The notes under the pieces: model-generated
The model's database searches: none
Told to the model about the DNA's origin: nothing
What the model saw: the letters and a program-made list of their open reading frames with translations, nothing else
Program-made: the position numbers and the translations under genes
Source of the DNA: Micromonospora sp. WMMA1947
GTDB taxonomy: Bacteria > Actinomycetota > Actinomycetes > Mycobacteriales > Micromonosporaceae
Reading direction: 5' to 3'
Assembly (NCBI RefSeq): GCF_027497355.1
Contig: NZ_CP114909.1
Coordinates: 4,917,001 to 4,981,000 of the forward strand
DNA length: 64,000 nucleotides
Shown: positions 15,897 through 23,907 of the stretch, one piece after another
Layout: every line of letters begins with the position of its first letter
Position numbering within the stretch: position 1 is the first letter of the stretch

Positions 15897-17759
15897 GTGA
15901 CGTTGGAAGCAGAGCGCACGCTGCGCGACGAGGAGCAGACCGGGCTGGCGGAGCTGGCCGCCCAACTGCGGGTGGACGCCATCCGGTGCAGCACGGCGGC
16001 AGGCTCCGGGCACCCCACGTCCAGCCTGTCCGCCGCCGACCTGCTCGCCGTGCTCGTCGCCCGGCACCTGCGCTACGACTGGTCCTACCCGGGCAACCCC
16101 GGCAACGATCACCTGATCTTCTCCAAGGGCCACGCCTCCCCCCTGCTGTACGCGGTGTTCCGCGCCACCGGCGCGATCAGCGAGCAGGAACTGCTGGAGA
16201 CGTACCGGCAGGCCGGATCGCGCCTGCAGGGGCACCCCACGCCGGTGCTGCCCTGGGTGGACGTGGCAACCGGCTCGCTCGGGCAGGGCCTGCCGGTCGG
16301 CGTCGGGGTGGCGCTGGCCGCCCAGTACCTCGACCGGTCACCCGCGCACGTCTGGGTGCTCTGCGGCGACAGCGAGACAGCCGAAGGATCGGTGTGGGAG
16401 GCGCTGGACAAGGCCGGCCACTACGGGCTGCGCAACCTCACCACGATCGTCGACGTCAACCGGTTCGGCCAGCGCGGCCCCACCGAACTGCAGTGGGACC
16501 TGGACACCTACCGGCGGCGCGTCAAGGCGTTCGGCTGCCACTCGATCGTGGTCGACGGCCACGACCTGGGCGCGATCGACGAGGCGTACGGGCAGGCCCG
16601 CGAGACGACCGGGCCGACTGTGGTGCTGGCCCGCACGGTCAAGGGCAAGGGCGTACCCGAGGTGGAGAACGACCCCTCCTGGCACGGCAAGCCGTTCGAC
16701 CCGGAGCTGGCCGACCGGGCCGTCCGGGCGCTGGGCGGCCCCCGGCGGATCCGGGTCGCCGGCCCGAAACCACCGGCCGCGCCGCGCACCGCCCCGGCCG
16801 AGCACGGAGAGCCGGAACTGCCGCGATACGAGCGCGGGGCGAAGGTCGCCACGCGGGACGCGTACGGCGACGCGCTGCGCGCCCTCGGCGCCGCCCGGCC
16901 CGACGTGGTCGCGCTCGACGGCGAGGTCAGCGACTCCACGCGGGCGGAACGTTTCGCCACCGCGTACCCGGATCGGTTCTTCCAGATGTTCATCGCCGAA
17001 CAGCAGCTCGCCGCCGCGGCGGTCGGCATGGCGGTCCGCGGCTACCGGCCGTTCGCGGCGACGTTCGCCGCGTTCTGGTCCCGGGCCTACGACTTCATCC
17101 GGATGGCCGGGGTGTCCCGGGCCGACATCGCGCTCGTCGGGTCGCACGCCGGAGTGGAGATCGGCCCGGACGGCCCGTCCCAGATGGGGCTGGAGGACAT
17201 CGCCGCGCTGCGGGCGGTGCCCGGCTCCACGGTGCTCTGCCCGGCCGACGCGGTCTCCTGCGCGGCCCTCGTCGCCCAGATGCCCGACCACCCGGGCGTC
17301 ACCTACCTGCGGACGACGCGCGGCAAGTACCCGGTGCTCTACGACGACGGCGAGCCGTTCCCGATCGGCGGCAGCCGGATGGTGCGCGACGGCGGCGACG
17401 TGGCGCTGCTGGGCACCGGCGTGACCGTGCACCTGTGCCTCGCCGCCGCCGACGAGCTGACCCGCGAGGGCATCGACGCGCGCGTGATCGACATGTACTC
17501 GATCAAGCCGGTGGACCGGCAGCGCCTGGCCGAAGCCGTCGTGGAGACCGGCGGGCGGCTCGTCGTGGTCGAGGACCACTACCCGGAGGGCGGCCTGGGC
17601 TCCGCGGTGCTGGAGGCGCTCGCCGACCTGGGCGAACCCGCCCGGGTCAACCACCTGGCGGTACGCGGGCTGCCCGGCTCCGGCACCCCCGCCCAGCAGC
17701 TCGACCGGGCCGGCATCGGCGTCGGCGCGATCGTCTCGGCGGCGCGGGCCCTGGCCTGA
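15897..17759 (+). CDS. tkt: Transketolase, 620-residue single-chain type
   Basis: Transfers two-carbon ketol units in the non-oxidative pentose phosphate pathway, using thiamine diphosphate. N-terminal TPP-binding half: AAGSGHPTSSLSAADLLA, SKGHASPLLYA, GSLGQGLPVGVG and CGDSETAEGSVWEA followed by the Asn of VDVN (metal/TPP motif). Central pyrimidine-binding half: DGEVSDST, FIAEQQLAAAAVGMA with the catalytic Glu, then a C-terminal domain. At 620 residues it is the shorter type resembling animal transketolases, not the roughly 700-residue calvin-type enzyme; many actinobacteria carry this form as a second copy. GTG 15897 follows GGGAGA; a TAGCGT -10 lies at 15855-15860. Confidence 0.9.
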   Translation: MTLEAERTLRDEEQTGLAELAAQLRVDAIRCSTAAGSGHPTSSLSAADLLAVLVARHLRYDWSYPGNPGNDHLIFSKGHASPLLYAVFRATGAISEQELLETYRQAGSRLQGHPTPVLPWVDVATGSLGQGLPVGVGVALAAQYLDRSPAHVWVLCGDSETAEGSVWEALDKAGHYGLRNLTTIVDVNRFGQRGPTELQWDLDTYRRRVKAFGCHSIVVDGHDLGAIDEAYGQARETTGPTVVLARTVKGKGVPEVENDPSWHGKPFDPELADRAVRALGGPRRIRVAGPKPPAAPRTAPAEHGEPELPRYERGAKVATRDAYGDALRALGAARPDVVALDGEVSDSTRAERFATAYPDRFFQMFIAEQQLAAAAVGMAVRGYRPFAATFAAFWSRAYDFIRMAGVSRADIALVGSHAGVEIGPDGPSQMGLEDIAALRAVPGSTVLCPADAVSCAALVAQMPDHPGVTYLRTTRGKYPVLYDDGEPFPIGGSRMVRDGGDVALLGTGVTVHLCLAAADELTREGIDARVIDMYSIKPVDRQRLAEAVVETGGRLVVVEDHYPEGGLGSAVLEALADLGEPARVNHLAVRGLPGSGTPAQQLDRAGIGVGAIVSAARALA

Positions 17760-17779
17760 GACGGCGTTCGCCCGGACCT

Positions 17780-17860
17780 GTGGCGCTCGCGGCCCGTGCC
17801 CACCTGGACGGGTGGCGCTCGCGGCCGTGTCCGTCCGGAACGGTGGCGCTCGCGGCCGTG
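17780..17860 (+). repeat. Three direct repeats with 31-bp period between tkt and the DUF2267 gene
   Basis: GGTGGCGCTCGCGGCCGTG occurs at 17811-17829 and 17842-17860, with a 15-bp partial copy (GTGGCGCTCGCGGCC) at 17780-17794. They fill the non-coding gap after tkt; function unknown. Confidence 0.8.
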
Positions 17861-17915
17861 TTTGCCGCGGCCGGCGGCGGGTAGCCACGCTGCCGTTGCG
17901 ACGGGAGGACCGACG

Positions 17916-18305
17916 ATGGCCGAACCCGAGTTCTACGCGCGGGTGTCCGCCCGCGCCGGCGTGCCGGTGGAGACGGCCCGCGCGCTGACCGAGGCGACGC
18001 TGCGCACGCTCGCCGAACGGATCAGCGGCGGCGAGGCCGACGACCTGTCCGCGCACCTCGCGCACGAGTTGCGTCCGCTGCTGGCCCGCGCCCGGGTCGA
18101 AGATCCCGAGGTCTTCGGGTACGACGAGTTCCTGCGCCGGGTCGCCGAGCGCTCCGGCGCGACACCGTCGGACGCCGAGCGCGGCGCGCGGGCGGTGTTG
18201 CAGGCGCTGCACCGGGTGGTCGGGCCGGCCCAGTTCAACCGGGCGCTGTCCCAGCTGCCGCGCGAGATCGCCGAGCTGGCCCAGCCCACCCCGCGCCCCG
18301 CTTAG
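17916..18305 (+). CDS. DUF2267 domain protein
   Basis: A 129-residue, all-helical protein of the DUF2267 family, with the repeated helical pattern of that family: VETARALTEATLRTLAERISGGEADDLSAHLAHELRP in pieces, then FGYDEFLRRVAERSG and AERGARAVLQALHRVVG. Full length for the family. GGAGG precedes ATG 17916; an upstream in-frame start would add 40 residues translated from the direct repeats and is unlikely. The last base of its TAG is the first base of the 60-bp repeat at 18305. Molecular role unknown. Confidence 0.8.
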   Translation: MAEPEFYARVSARAGVPVETARALTEATLRTLAERISGGEADDLSAHLAHELRPLLARARVEDPEVFGYDEFLRRVAERSGATPSDAERGARAVLQALHRVVGPAQFNRALSQLPREIAELAQPTPRPA

Positions 18306-18364
18306 GTGTAAGGAAGGGCCCCTTGTTAACGCCTCCGGTAGAGGAAGGGCCCCTTCTTAACACC
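18305..18364. repeat. 60-bp repeat, family D copy 1
   Basis: Starts GGTGTAAGGAAGGGCCCCTT and ends TTCTTAACACC, so its ends are inverted repeats (GGTGT.../...ACACC), and it holds two direct copies of GAAGGGCCCCTT. Copy 2, inverted, is at 18829-18888; the pair flanks the YchJ gene. This copy lies between two convergent genes. Confidence 0.85.
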
Positions 18365-18403
18365 CGCCGCGATGCGCCGCACCGCGTCGGCGCCGGGGAG
18401 GCG

Positions 18404-18802
18404 TCACTCCGGCAGCGCGTCCAGGTAGACCCAGCGGCCGTCCTCGCGGGCGAAGCGGCTGTGTTCGGCCAGCACGCCCGCCCGGCCGTCCTCGCGGTAG
18501 TGCGCCCGGAACCGGACCGTCCCGGTGCTGTCAAACAGGCCGCCCTGCCCGGTCTCCGCGATCTCCAGCCGGGTCCAGCGGGTGCCCGGGTCCAGCTCCA
18601 GCCGCTCCGGGCGGGTGGTGGAGTGCCAGCTGTGCCGCAGGTAGGCGGCGTCGCCACGCGCGAACGCGCTGAACCGGGACCGCATCAGCGCCTCCGCGGT
18701 CGCCGCCGTCGCCTCGCCCCGGTGGACCGGGGCGCAGCAGTCCGCGTACGGCCGGCCGGTGCCGCACGGGCAGGCCGCCGACCGTTCACCCCGTCTCGCC
18801 AT
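18404..18802 (-). CDS. YchJ / UPF0225 family protein with SEC-C metal motif
   Basis: A 132-residue protein beginning with a SEC-C zinc motif, CPCGTGRPYADCCAPVH (C-x-C...C-C/H), followed by the YchJ alpha/beta domain (LMRSRFSAFARGDAAYL; WTRLEIAETGQGG; FRAHYREDGRAGVLAEHSRF). Complete for the family. Function is not established; SEC-C motifs bind zinc and mediate protein interactions elsewhere. It is bracketed by two inverted 60-bp repeats, one past its stop and one upstream of its ATG, so the gene plus repeats makes a symmetric unit. Confidence 0.85.
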   Translation of the reverse strand: MARRGERSAACPCGTGRPYADCCAPVHRGEATAATAEALMRSRFSAFARGDAAYLRHSWHSTTRPERLELDPGTRWTRLEIAETGQGGLFDSTGTVRFRAHYREDGRAGVLAEHSRFAREDGRWVYLDALPE

Positions 18803-18828
18803 GCCACGATTCTCCCAAGCTGCGGAGA

Positions 18829-18888
18829 GGTGTTAACAAGGGGCCCTTCCTCTACCGGAGGCGTTAACAGGGGGCCCCTCCTTACACC
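18829..18888. repeat. 60-bp repeat, family D copy 2 (inverted)
   Basis: Reverse-complement relative of 18305-18364, also exactly 60 bp with only a few mismatches. It lies in the divergent promoter gap between ychJ and the kinase gene at 18913, so it is not acting simply as a terminator. Confidence 0.85.
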
Positions 18889-18897
18889 TCAACCCAG

Positions 18898-18903
18898 TAG
18901 GCT
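18898..18903 (+). promoter_or_regulatory. -10 box TAGGCT for the APH-like gene
   Basis: TAGGCT nine bases before ATG 18913, with no Shine-Dalgarno between, indicating a leaderless or near-leaderless transcript. Confidence 0.5.
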
Positions 18904-18912
18904 TCCTCGACC

Positions 18913-19914
18913 ATGAGTGTGAGTCCCACCCAGCGTGCCCTGGAACCCGCGCAGGTCCGCCGCTACCTGAGCGCCTCGCTCGGGCCCGGTGCCGAGGTGG
19001 CCGACTGCGGCCCGCTGACCGGGGGCGGCTTCGCCGCCGTCTGGCAGGTACGCCTCACCGACGGCCGCGACGTGGTGCTCAAGGTCGGTCCGCCGCCGCA
19101 CGTACCGCTGCTGCGCTACGAGCGCGACATGATCGGCGCGGAGGCGCACTACCTGCGCCTGGTGGCCGACCGCGCACCGGGGGTGCCCACGCCGGAGCTG
19201 CTGCACCACGGTCGCCACCCCGAACTGGGTGACTGGCTGCTCATGGCGCGGCTACCAGGTCGTACCCTCTGGGACCTGAGCCAGGCCGGCGCGGACGTCG
19301 GACCGCTGCGCGCGGAGTTCGGCCGCGCGCTCGCCGCGCTGCACACGGTGACCGGCGGGCGGTACGGCTACGACGGCGACCGGGCCTCCGGCGCGACCTG
19401 GCGGGACGCGTACACGGCCATGGTGGACGACATGCTCGCCGACGCCGCGGACTGGGCGGTGCCGCTGCCGGTGCCGGCGTCCCGGATCCGGGAGCTGGTG
19501 GCGCGGCACGCGGCGGTGCTCGACGCGGTCGACCGCCCGGCGCTGCTGCACTTCGACGGCTGGGCCGGGAACGTGCTCGCCGTCGACGGGCCGGACGGCA
19601 CGCCGCGTCTGAGCGGCCTGGTCGACGGCGAACGGTACCTGTGGGGCGACCCGCTGATGGACCTGGTGTCACCGCTGCTGTTCCGCCGCGTCGAGGACGA
19701 GCCGGACGACCCGCTGGTACGCGCCTACCGCGAGGCGGCGCCGTTCCCGCTGGACGCCGGGGCGCGGCGGCGGCTCGGGCTCTACCGGCTGTATCTCTAC
19801 CTGCTGATGACCGTCGAGATGCCCAGCCGCAACATCACCGCCGACAACGACCCCGGCCGGGTGGAGCTGCTGGCGGACCTGCTCGGCGCGGAACTGGCCG
19901 ACCTGGCGCGCTGA
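18913..19914 (+). CDS. APH-fold phosphotransferase (aminoglycoside phosphotransferase family)
   Basis: A 333-residue kinase of the aminoglycoside/choline-kinase fold. Visible: ATP-binding lysine in VVLKVGPP, LLMARLPGRTLWDL hinge, catalytic loop LLHFDGWAGNVL (H-x-D-x-x-x-x-N) and LVDGERYLWGDPLMDL in place of the usual I-D-[WF/GE] metal motif. The family covers antibiotic kinases, fructosamine kinases and small-metabolite kinases; nothing nearby points to resistance, so the substrate is open. Transcript appears leaderless (TAGGCT at 18898). Confidence 0.8.
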   Translation: MSVSPTQRALEPAQVRRYLSASLGPGAEVADCGPLTGGGFAAVWQVRLTDGRDVVLKVGPPPHVPLLRYERDMIGAEAHYLRLVADRAPGVPTPELLHHGRHPELGDWLLMARLPGRTLWDLSQAGADVGPLRAEFGRALAALHTVTGGRYGYDGDRASGATWRDAYTAMVDDMLADAADWAVPLPVPASRIRELVARHAAVLDAVDRPALLHFDGWAGNVLAVDGPDGTPRLSGLVDGERYLWGDPLMDLVSPLLFRRVEDEPDDPLVRAYREAAPFPLDAGARRRLGLYRLYLYLLMTVEMPSRNITADNDPGRVELLADLLGAELADLAR

Positions 19915-19917
19915 GCC

Positions 19918-20559
19918 TCACCGGGTCGCGGTGGCGAAGACGACGATGTTGTCCGGGTAGCTGCCGGTACCCGGGTCGAACCGCCCGCCGCACGTGATCA
20001 ACCGGAGCCGCGCCGCCGCGTCGCCGCCGTAGACCCGCGCGGTGGGGAAACGCTCCTTCGGGTACGCCCCGACGCCGTCCACAGTGAACGTCGCGGTGCG
20101 CCCGTCGGCCCGCAGCACCCGGATCGTGTCGCCGGGGCGCAGCCGGCCGAGGTCGAAGAAGACCGCCGGGCCGTGCTGCGAGTCGACGTGCCCGACCAGC
20201 ACCGCGTTGCCGGCCTGGCCGGGGGCGGGACCGGGGTGGTACCAGCCGGTTACCTCGGGGCGTTCCAGCGGCGGCACCTCGAGCGCACCGTCCGCGTCGG
20301 TGGCGACCGGGACGATCTCGGCGTCGACGCCGATGCGCGGGACGGTGACCCGCACCGGCGTGGACCGGGGGAGCGGCGGGCCGGCCGTACCGGGGCGTTC
20401 GGTGGCGGGCGCGGCGGAGGCGCCGGGCTGCGGTGGTGACGCCGACGTGGTGCCGAGCCCGGCCGAGACCAGCCCGGTGCCGGTGGCGGCGGCGACGGTG
20501 ACGGCGGTGACCAGGACGGCGGTGTGCAGGCGCGAGCGGCGCTGCGACTCCGACAGCAT
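19918..20559 (-). CDS. Class F sortase
   Basis: A 213-residue transpeptidase anchored by one N-terminal helix (TAVLVTAVTVAAATGTGLV). The sortase barrel follows a Pro-rich linker: VPRIGVDAEIVPV, AVLVGHVDSQHGP with catalytic His124, and LRLITCGGRFD with catalytic Cys190, then SYPDNIVVFA. The YPDN and CGGRFD sequences are typical of class F enzymes of actinobacteria. GGAGGTGGG precedes ATG 20559; a longer frame to 20712 would read into the gap after the upstream gene. It is 73 bp downstream of a gene for a small exported protein on the same strand, the likely partner. Confidence 0.88.
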   Translation of the reverse strand: MLSESQRRSRLHTAVLVTAVTVAAATGTGLVSAGLGTTSASPPQPGASAAPATERPGTAGPPLPRSTPVRVTVPRIGVDAEIVPVATDADGALEVPPLERPEVTGWYHPGPAPGQAGNAVLVGHVDSQHGPAVFFDLGRLRPGDTIRVLRADGRTATFTVDGVGAYPKERFPTARVYGGDAAARLRLITCGGRFDPGTGSYPDNIVVFATATR

Positions 20560-20632
20560 CCCACCTCCGTTCGACGGGGACGCGGCGCCCGCGCCGGATG
20601 CTCCGGCGCGGGCGGACCGCTCGGCGTGCTTC

Positions 20633-21115
20633 TCAGGCTGCGGCGTCCGCGCGGCGGCGGCGGATGACCGCGTACGCGCCGCCGGCGAGCGCTCCGGCGG
20701 CCAGGACGCCACCGGCGATCAGCACTCCGGTGTCGCCGTCGCGTCCGCCGCCACCGGCCTGCGCGCCGCCGATCGGGGTGACGGTGAACGTGGCGCTGCC
20801 GCCGTCGCTGCCGTCGCCGCACGTGGTGGCCACGGTGTACGTGCCGAGCGTGAACCCGGCGGTGAACAGTTCGGCGCTCAGGCCACCGCCCGCCGCCGCC
20901 GTGGTGGACCGGACGTTCTGGTCCCGGTCCGGGCCGGTGACCCGGAAGATCGCGTCACCGGCGTTCGGGTTGCACGTGGTGGTCAGCACGACGGTGCCGC
21001 CGACCGGGGTGGTGGCGGGTGAGACTCTGGTGTCCGCCAGCGCGGCGGCCGGGAGCAGCAGTGCGCCGAGGCCCACGCCGAACGCCGCCGATCCGAGAAA
21101 TGACTGTGCCTTCAT
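20633..21115 (-). CDS. Small exported membrane-anchored protein, candidate sortase partner
   Basis: A 160-residue protein with a signal peptide (residues 1-27, ending AALA), a beta-rich Ig-like domain with two cysteines (TTTCNPNAGD and VATTCGDGSD), a Gly/Asp linker, a C-terminal helix (GVLIAGGVLAAGALAGGAYAV) and RRRR. This is the architecture of a cell-wall-sorting protein, but the pentapeptide before the helix is RDGDTG rather than LPxTG. AGGGA precedes the ATG. It lies directly upstream of the class F sortase in the same operon. Whether it is a substrate with an unusual signal or a plain membrane protein is open. Confidence 0.7.
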   Translation of the reverse strand: MKAQSFLGSAAFGVGLGALLLPAAALADTRVSPATTPVGGTVVLTTTCNPNAGDAIFRVTGPDRDQNVRSTTAAAGGGLSAELFTAGFTLGTYTVATTCGDGSDGGSATFTVTPIGGAQAGGGGRDGDTGVLIAGGVLAAGALAGGAYAVIRRRRADAAA

Positions 21116-21356
21116 CCGCGTCTTCCCTCACTTTTCGTCCGCTGTAGGCGTGGGACGTCGTTCGGGTGGCCAACTCCGTGACGAGCACCGGTGTGGCCAA
21201 CACTAGGAGGGTTGCGGCGGTCACTGGGGGTAATTGAGAAATCTTCGTTGCCGTCCGGTGTGCTCCCTGCCGCCACGAGAGGGCGGACATGCCGGGCCAG
21301 GCCGGACGGCGAGCCGTCCCGGTTCGCCGCGTCTGGGTCCGCTGTCCGTTTCGCGC

Positions 21357-22025
21357 CTACCGGATGGGCGGCTCCGGGCGGACCAGCCCGGTGTCGTACG
21401 CGAGCACCACCGCCTGGATCCGGTCGCGCAGCCCCAGCTTGGTGAGGATCGCCGAGACGTGGGTCTTCACGGTGGCGGTGCTCAGGTGCAGCCGGGCGGC
21501 GATCTCCGCATTGGACAGTGCCCGCGCGGTCAGCGTCAGCACCTCCCGCTCGCGGGCGGTCAGCACGGCGAGCGCGTCGCCGGCGGGCGCGGGCGCGGGC
21601 AGCCGGTCGGCGTACCGGTCCAGCAGCCGCCGGGTCACGGTGGGTGCGAGCAGGGCCTCGCCCCGAGCCACCACGCGTACCGCCTCGGCGAGGTCGGCCG
21701 GGCGGGTGTCCTTGAGCAGGAACGCGCTCGCCCCGGCGCGCAGCGCGGCGTACACGTGCTCGTCCAGGTCGAACGTGGTCAGCATGACCACCCGCGCCGG
21801 GTTGCCGGCGGCCACCAGGTCGCGGGTGGCGGCGATGCCGTCGCGGCGGGGCATCCGCACGTCCATCAGCACCACGTCCGGACGCGTCCGCGTCGCCACC
21901 GCGACGGCCTCGACGCCGTCGGCGGCCTCGCCGACCACGCTCAGGTCGGGGCGCGCGTCGAGGACGGTACGCAGCCCGGCGCGGATCAGCTCCTGGTCGT
22001 CGGCGACCACCACCCGCACGGTCAC
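21357..22025 (-). CDS. NarL/LuxR-type response regulator
   Basis: A 222-residue two-component regulator. Receiver domain at about 1-120 with VVVADDQELIRAGL, phospho-acceptor Asp55 in VVLMDVRMPRRDG, conserved Thr in VVMLTTFD and Lys in AFLLKDT. LuxR-type helix-turn-helix at about 155-215: LTAREREVLTLTARALSNAEIA then TVKTHVSAILTKLGLRDR. The start is GTG 22025, overlapping the TGA of the sensor kinase gene by 4 bp, so the two are translationally coupled. Targets are unknown; the divergent DUF6069 gene beyond the kinase is a candidate. Confidence 0.9.
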   Translation of the reverse strand: MTVRVVVADDQELIRAGLRTVLDARPDLSVVGEAADGVEAVAVATRTRPDVVLMDVRMPRRDGIAATRDLVAAGNPARVVMLTTFDLDEHVYAALRAGASAFLLKDTRPADLAEAVRVVARGEALLAPTVTRRLLDRYADRLPAPAPAGDALAVLTAREREVLTLTARALSNAEIAARLHLSTATVKTHVSAILTKLGLRDRIQAVVLAYDTGLVRPEPPIR

Positions 22026-23125
22026 CGGTCCGCCCCGACCGGAAGCCGCGCGTGGACCCGGAAGCCGCCGGCCGGCAGCGGGCCGGCGTCGAGCGTGCCG
22101 CCGAGCAGCCGGGCCCGCTCCCGCATGCCGACGATGCCGCGCCCGCTGGACGTACCGGGCCGGCGGGCGGGTGCCGGGCCGTCGTTGACGACCTCCAGCC
22201 GCAGCACCCCGTCGCCGTAGCGGACGTCGACGTCGGCATGTGTGGCGTGCCCGTGACGCAGCGCGTTCGTCAGCGACTCCTGCACGATCCGGTACGCCGA
22301 CAGCTGCACCCCGCCGGGCAGCGCCTCGCCGTCGCCCTCCCGGCGCAGCGTGACCGGCAGGCCGACCGCCCGTACCGCGTCGGCGAGCGCGTCGAGCTGC
22401 GCCAGTCCCGGCTGCGGTCCGTCCGGATCGGACCCGTCGTCGAGGGCGAGCGCGTGCAGCATGGCCCGCAGCTCGGTGAGCGCCGACCGGGCCGCCGTGT
22501 CGATCGCGGCGAGCGCGGCGCGGGCCTGCTCCGGCTGCTCGTCGAACACGTCCTCGGCGGCGGCGGCCTGCACGGCGATGACCGCGACGTGGTGCGCGAC
22601 CACGTCGTGCAGCTCCCGGGAGATGCGCTCCCGTTCGGCCGCGCGGACCTGCCGTTCCCGTTCGCAGCGCCGCTGCGCCTGGCCGCGCTGCAACTCGCCG
22701 AGCGCCCACGCCAGGTCCAGTGCGATCACCGCCAGCAGCAGGTCCCGCCAGCCGCCGGTGAGCAGCTTCCACGGCGTGGGCGCCATCAGCAGACCGAGCG
22801 CGACGAGCGAGTAGCGCGGTGGGCGCAGCCGGGCCACGTACGCCATCGGGATCGCGACCAGGCCGAGCCACCCGAGCTGCGGGCAGAGCGCCTCCAGGCC
22901 GACGCCGGCCAGCGCGGCGACGGTGAGGGCGTACCCCGGGTGGCGCCGGATCCACAGCAGACAGCTGGCCTGCGCGACGGCGAGGCCGACCGCGACGGCG
23001 GTCGCGCCGGTCGTGTCCGGGCCGGCGTCGGAGGCCAGCAGCGCGAGCAGGCACACGGCGAGGCTCACGGTGGCGATGCCGCCGTCGAGCAGCAGCAGGA
23101 ACCGGGACCGGGACGCACACCTCAT
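22022..23125 (-). CDS. Sensor histidine kinase, HisKA_3 type
   Basis: A 367-residue membrane kinase. Residues 10-150 hold about five hydrophobic helices with short loops, so the stimulus is probably sensed in or at the membrane. The dimerisation/phospho-acceptor helix ERISRELHDVVAHHVAVI places the phosphorylated His at 173. The HATPase domain has QESLTNALRHG (N box) and GRGIVGMRERARLLGG (G box). It couples to the response regulator gene through a GTGA overlap. A 168-bp gap separates it from a divergent gene at 23294. Confidence 0.9.
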   Translation of the reverse strand: MRCASRSRFLLLLDGGIATVSLAVCLLALLASDAGPDTTGATAVAVGLAVAQASCLLWIRRHPGYALTVAALAGVGLEALCPQLGWLGLVAIPMAYVARLRPPRYSLVALGLLMAPTPWKLLTGGWRDLLLAVIALDLAWALGELQRGQAQRRCERERQVRAAERERISRELHDVVAHHVAVIAVQAAAAEDVFDEQPEQARAALAAIDTAARSALTELRAMLHALALDDGSDPDGPQPGLAQLDALADAVRAVGLPVTLRREGDGEALPGGVQLSAYRIVQESLTNALRHGHATHADVDVRYGDGVLRLEVVNDGPAPARRPGTSSGRGIVGMRERARLLGGTLDAGPLPAGGFRVHARLPVGADR

Positions 23126-23293
23126 GTCCGGATGCTAGGCCGCCGGGCCGCCGCTTCTCATCGGTCGCCAGACGGAGATCCGGGCCGTGGTCGGTCCGGC
23201 GACGGAGCCGGGAACCGCTCCGCGGCCCGATCCGCGCGGCGGCCCGCCGGACCTAGCGTCTCCGGCAGTCGTCCCGAAGTGGAGGAGTCACCG

Positions 23294-23710
23294 ATGGAGA
23301 CCACGATCCCGACCGTCGCCACCCGCCCGAATCGCCGCCGGGACCGTCTACTCACCGTGCTCGCGGCGTCCGCCGCCGCGCTGCTGGGCTGGGTTCTTGC
23401 GGTGCCGGTGGCCGGCGTGGAGCTGGTCGCGCGTACCGGCTCGACCGACCAGCCGGTGACGCCGGTGGCCGTGGTGGTGAGCGCGCTGCTCGCCGGGCTG
23501 GCCGGCTGGGCGCTGCTGGCCCTGCTGGAGCGGCTGACCGCCCGGGCCCGGACCGCCTGGACGGTGGTCGCGGCCGTGGTGCTGCTGGTTTCCCTCCTCG
23601 GGCCGCTCGGCGGGGGAGTGGGCGGGGCGGCGACGCTGACGCTCGTGGCGCTGCACCTGGTCGCGGGCGCGGTGCTGATCACCGGCCTGCGGTGGACCGC
23701 CGCCGGGTGA
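23294..23710 (+). CDS. DUF6069 family four-helix membrane protein
   Basis: A 138-residue protein with four hydrophobic helices (about 20-45, 57-82, 85-107 and 112-132) and the layout of DUF6069 proteins: VLAVPVAGVELVARTGS after helix 1 and a Gly-rich turn before the last helix. GGAGG precedes ATG 23294. It is divergent from the two-component pair and a plausible target of it; members of this family are often next to NarL-type systems. Function unknown. Confidence 0.7.
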   Translation: METTIPTVATRPNRRRDRLLTVLAASAAALLGWVLAVPVAGVELVARTGSTDQPVTPVAVVVSALLAGLAGWALLALLERLTARARTAWTVVAAVVLLVSLLGPLGGGVGGAATLTLVALHLVAGAVLITGLRWTAAG

Positions 23711-23828
23711 CGGGCGGTCCCGGGCCGCCGCGACGGGGGCGGCCGGCCCGAGGCCTCCTGGAGAACTAGCCTCCTAGGACGCCCTACGGGACGTGCGGCC
23801 AGGCACCCGGAAATTTCTCCGCCACCGA

Positions 23829-23855
23829 TGTCGAGAACGGACGGGCAGCTTCGTC
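23829..23855 (+). promoter_or_regulatory. Candidate ECF42-type promoter
   Basis: TGTCGA (23829-23834), then 17 bases, then CGTC (23852-23855), about 50 bp upstream of the YCII start. TGTCGA with a CGTC-like -10 is the motif reported for ECF42 sigma factors, and the sigma gene is second in this operon, so autoregulation is inferred. Confidence 0.55.
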
Positions 23856-23907
23856 CCCGGAGTGAACGCGGCCAGAATGGGCCGCACCACTGCACGAGGA
23901 GACACTC

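Noticed and set aside
17780-17860. CRISPR-like short repeats with regular spacing
   Set aside because: Only two full copies, spacers of 12 bp, no cas genes.
20560-20712. Longer N-terminus for the sortase
   Set aside because: The extra 51 residues are low-complexity, and a clean GGAGGTGGG ribosome site precedes ATG 20559.
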